From contig CALYNW010000034.1 of the NCBI GenBank assembly GCA_945224895.1, positions 1 to 8,073 of the forward strand: DNA of 8,073 nucleotides. Reading direction: 5' to 3'. The number at the start of each line of letters is the position of its first letter. The first letter of the stretch is position 1. The translations under genes and the position numbers were made by a program. The notes below the pieces were generated by a model. The model had not been told where the DNA came from. It searched no databases and worked only from the letters and a program-made list of their open reading frames with translations. Shown here one piece after another: positions 7,065 to 8,073 of the stretch. The DNA comes from an uncultured Clostridia bacterium. GTDB taxonomy: Bacteria > Bacillota > Clostridia > Oscillospirales > Acutalibacteraceae.

Positions 7065-7159
7065 TTTTTAACAATTTCCACAGAGTTTTCAACAATAAAT
7101 AAATTATAAAATTTGAGTTTTCAACATTTTCAACATAGTTTTCCGCAGTGATTTTAACA
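7065..7159. repeat. Array of seven degenerate 9-mers, (A/T)TTTNNNCA
   Basis: On the + strand, 9-mers start at 7065 (TTTTTAACA), 7074 (ATTTCCACA), 7086, 7118 and 7127 (each TTTTCAACA), 7139 (TTTTCCGCA) and 7151 (ATTTTAACA). Spacing is 9, 12, 32, 9, 12 and 12 nt. Units 7065-7094 and 7118-7147 match at 24 of 30 positions. GAGTTTTCAACA occurs exactly at 7083-7094 and 7115-7126. Several 9-mers differ from the DnaA box TTATCCACA at two positions. The array lies between converging genes with terminators on both sides, so it is unlikely to be a promoter region of either. The rest of 6970-7192 is AT-rich, and I see no gene in it. Confidence 0.6.
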
Positions 7160-7192
7160 TTTTGAAATCTGAAAAGTATTCTGACTTTACAT

Positions 7193-7230
7193 AAAAAAGC
7201 AGCTCCGTATACATTTATTGTATACGGAGC
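7193..7230 (-). terminator. Intrinsic terminator of the minus-strand GH38-like gene
   Basis: GCTCCGTATACA (7202-7213) and TGTATACGGAGC (7219-7230) form a perfect 12-bp stem with a 5-nt loop. Read leftward the stem is followed, after three bases, by six T (complement of 7193-7198). It lies 18 nt past the stop codon of the gene ending at 7249, as expected for its terminator. Confidence 0.92.
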
Positions 7231-7248
7231 CGTTGTATATTTTGTCAT

Positions 7249-8029
7249 TTACCATTCACTTTTTGTATATGAACGAATAATGTTTGTAATAATGTTGTCA
7301 CGTTTAAAGCCTTTTCCTTTACCCGACTTCATCTGGTCTTGAATTTTACCCGCTCTGATTGTGACTGCTTCGCCTTTTTCAATTATCCTTTCAATAGGCG
7401 GAATTTCACCGAACTCATAGCTTGATGATGCCAAATCTATAAATGGGTTCCTTATTACTGCATCTCTGTCGGATTTTGACGCAGTCATTGCAAGTATAAT
7501 CAGCTTGTTATCCTCGGGAAGCTCTATTTCGTGAGCCTTGCCGAGAGAAATTTTATAAACATTAAATAAAGCTTTGCTTGTTGTGTTTCCCTCGGGATGA
7601 TGAGTGTGAGTAAATTCAAATCCGTAATTTACCTTGTGGTTTACATCAGCCTTTTGATTCATACCGTACATATCCCATTTGCAGATAGGGTATGCCATAG
7701 GAAAAATATTCAGCTTGTTTTTCTTGTTGCCGGTGATAAAGGTTTCAGTTGTTTTTTCCTCGTTTACCGTTGCCGCAAGAATATAAACAGCCTTGATATC
7801 ATCATCAAATTTTACAGTCTGTCCTCTTGAAACAAGAACGTCATACAAATCATCTGCCTTTTGAGTAAACTCAAAGGGTATTCCTCCTGCTATATGCTTT
7901 TCGGGAAGAAGCTCTATGGGAAGAGAATAACCACTGCCCTGAAGAATAACGTGTCGCATATTACTGTCTTCAGTAAAGCCCTTTGCGTTAAAGGTTAGGC
8001 TGCCAGGCTTGTAGTTATCATCATCAGCC
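7249..8029 (-). CDS. C-terminal part of a GH38-like alpha-mannosidase, 5' partial
   Basis: The visible 259 residues begin at Ala (codon 8028-8026) and end at TAA (7251-7249); the gene continues beyond the insert on its 5' side, and the apparent MCIRDR start is adapter. The segment LPIELLPEKHIAGGIPFEF, followed by the segment around SRGQTVKFDDDIKAVYILAATV, then FEFTHTHHPEGN and ISLGKAHEIELPEDNKLIILAMTAS, resembles the C-terminal beta domains of bacterial family 38 glycoside hydrolases as I recall them. There the pattern reads roughly: PAELLP, RGQT-I-LP, LYLLAA, HRH--DG, LTLPDN-RIRILAVT. GH38 enzymes remove alpha-mannose from glycans. The catalytic Asp and zinc ligands lie in the N-terminal domain, outside this window, so activity cannot be judged. 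No signal peptide can be assessed. About 65 residues after the last match (rich in Lys, Ile) are not recognised. The alternative is another large carbohydrate-active enzyme with similar beta domains. It is convergent with ftsZ and has no visible functional link to it. Confidence 0.6.
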
Positions 8030-8073
8030 CTGTCTCTTATACACATCTGACGCTGCCGACGATCTTACGCGTG
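8030..8073 (-). other. Nextera i5 adapter and index, reverse orientation (not genomic)
   Basis: Positions 8030-8062 are the exact reverse complement of the adapter seen at 15-47. Positions 8063-8070 (TCTTACGC) are the reverse complement of the index at 7-14. The final GTG continues into P5. Read leftward the mosaic end again supplies ATG and the false start MCIRDR for the minus-strand gene. Genomic sequence ends at 8029. Confidence 0.98.

Noticed and set aside
7103..7133. Minus-strand promoter TTGAAA...TATAAT inside the 9-mer array
   Set aside because: The TATAAT (7108-7103) is perfect, but the nearest usable TTGAAA (7133-7128) is 19 bp away and is itself part of the repeated 9-mers; no clear transcript product follows.
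7065..7159. CRISPR array
   Set aside because: Repeats are 9-12 nt, degenerate and spaced 9-32 nt, with no conserved long repeat, no spacers of equal length and no cas genes.
7060..7248. 62-codon minus-strand ORF downstream of the GH38-like gene
   Set aside because: It contains the 12-bp terminator stem and the 9-mer array and has no ribosome binding site that I can see.
1..8073. 44-bp terminal inverted repeats, as for a transposon
   Set aside because: They are exact sequencing adapter and index sequence; no transposase is present and the cargo is housekeeping dcw genes.

Overview
The window is a fragment of a low-GC Firmicutes chromosome, most likely from a member of the class Clostridia (Oscillospirales/Ruminococcaceae-like). 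This rests on AT-rich spacers, strong AGGAG ribosome binding sites, Arg codons dominated by AGA/AGG, a DivIB-type FtsQ, and a cell-wall cluster that carries murA. The exact genus cannot be fixed by eye. Both ends are not genomic: they are Illumina Nextera (Tn5) adapter plus the same 8-base i5 index in opposite orientations. The true insert is about 48..8029, and both terminal genes are cut by it.

Positions 48..5600 hold a rightward division and cell wall (dcw) operon: mraY (5' end missing), ftsW, murG, murA and divIB/ftsQ. Spacing is tight except for a 90-nt gap before murA, where a perfect 8-bp hairpin buries the murA ribosome binding site. murA and divIB overlap by 50 nt. The products work as a line: MurA commits UDP-GlcNAc to peptidoglycan, MraY and MurG build lipid I and lipid II on the inner membrane face, FtsW polymerises lipid II at the septum, and DivIB helps hold the divisome together. 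murD is absent between mraY and ftsW, and ftsA is absent before ftsZ.

Positions 5601..5806 are an AT-rich spacer with an imperfect inverted repeat just after divIB and a good sigma-A-type promoter (TTGCAA-N17-TACAAT) for ftsZ. ftsZ (5807..6922) therefore has its own transcription start, and it ends at a strong intrinsic terminator.

Positions 6923..7248 separate ftsZ from a convergent gene on the minus strand. Terminators at each side leave an insulated, gene-free island of about 220 bp. It carries seven degenerate 9-mers of the form (A/T)TTTNNNCA in two related 30-bp units, which resemble weak DnaA boxes. This is the least explained element in the window. The minus-strand gene (7249..8029) is the C-terminal part of a large protein that looks like a GH38 alpha-mannosidase. 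Its catalytic domain lies outside the window.

Most of the window is housekeeping. I do not see a complete novel system. The items most worth a second look are the 7065..7159 repeat island, the hairpin over the murA ribosome binding site, and the dyads around the ftsZ promoter.
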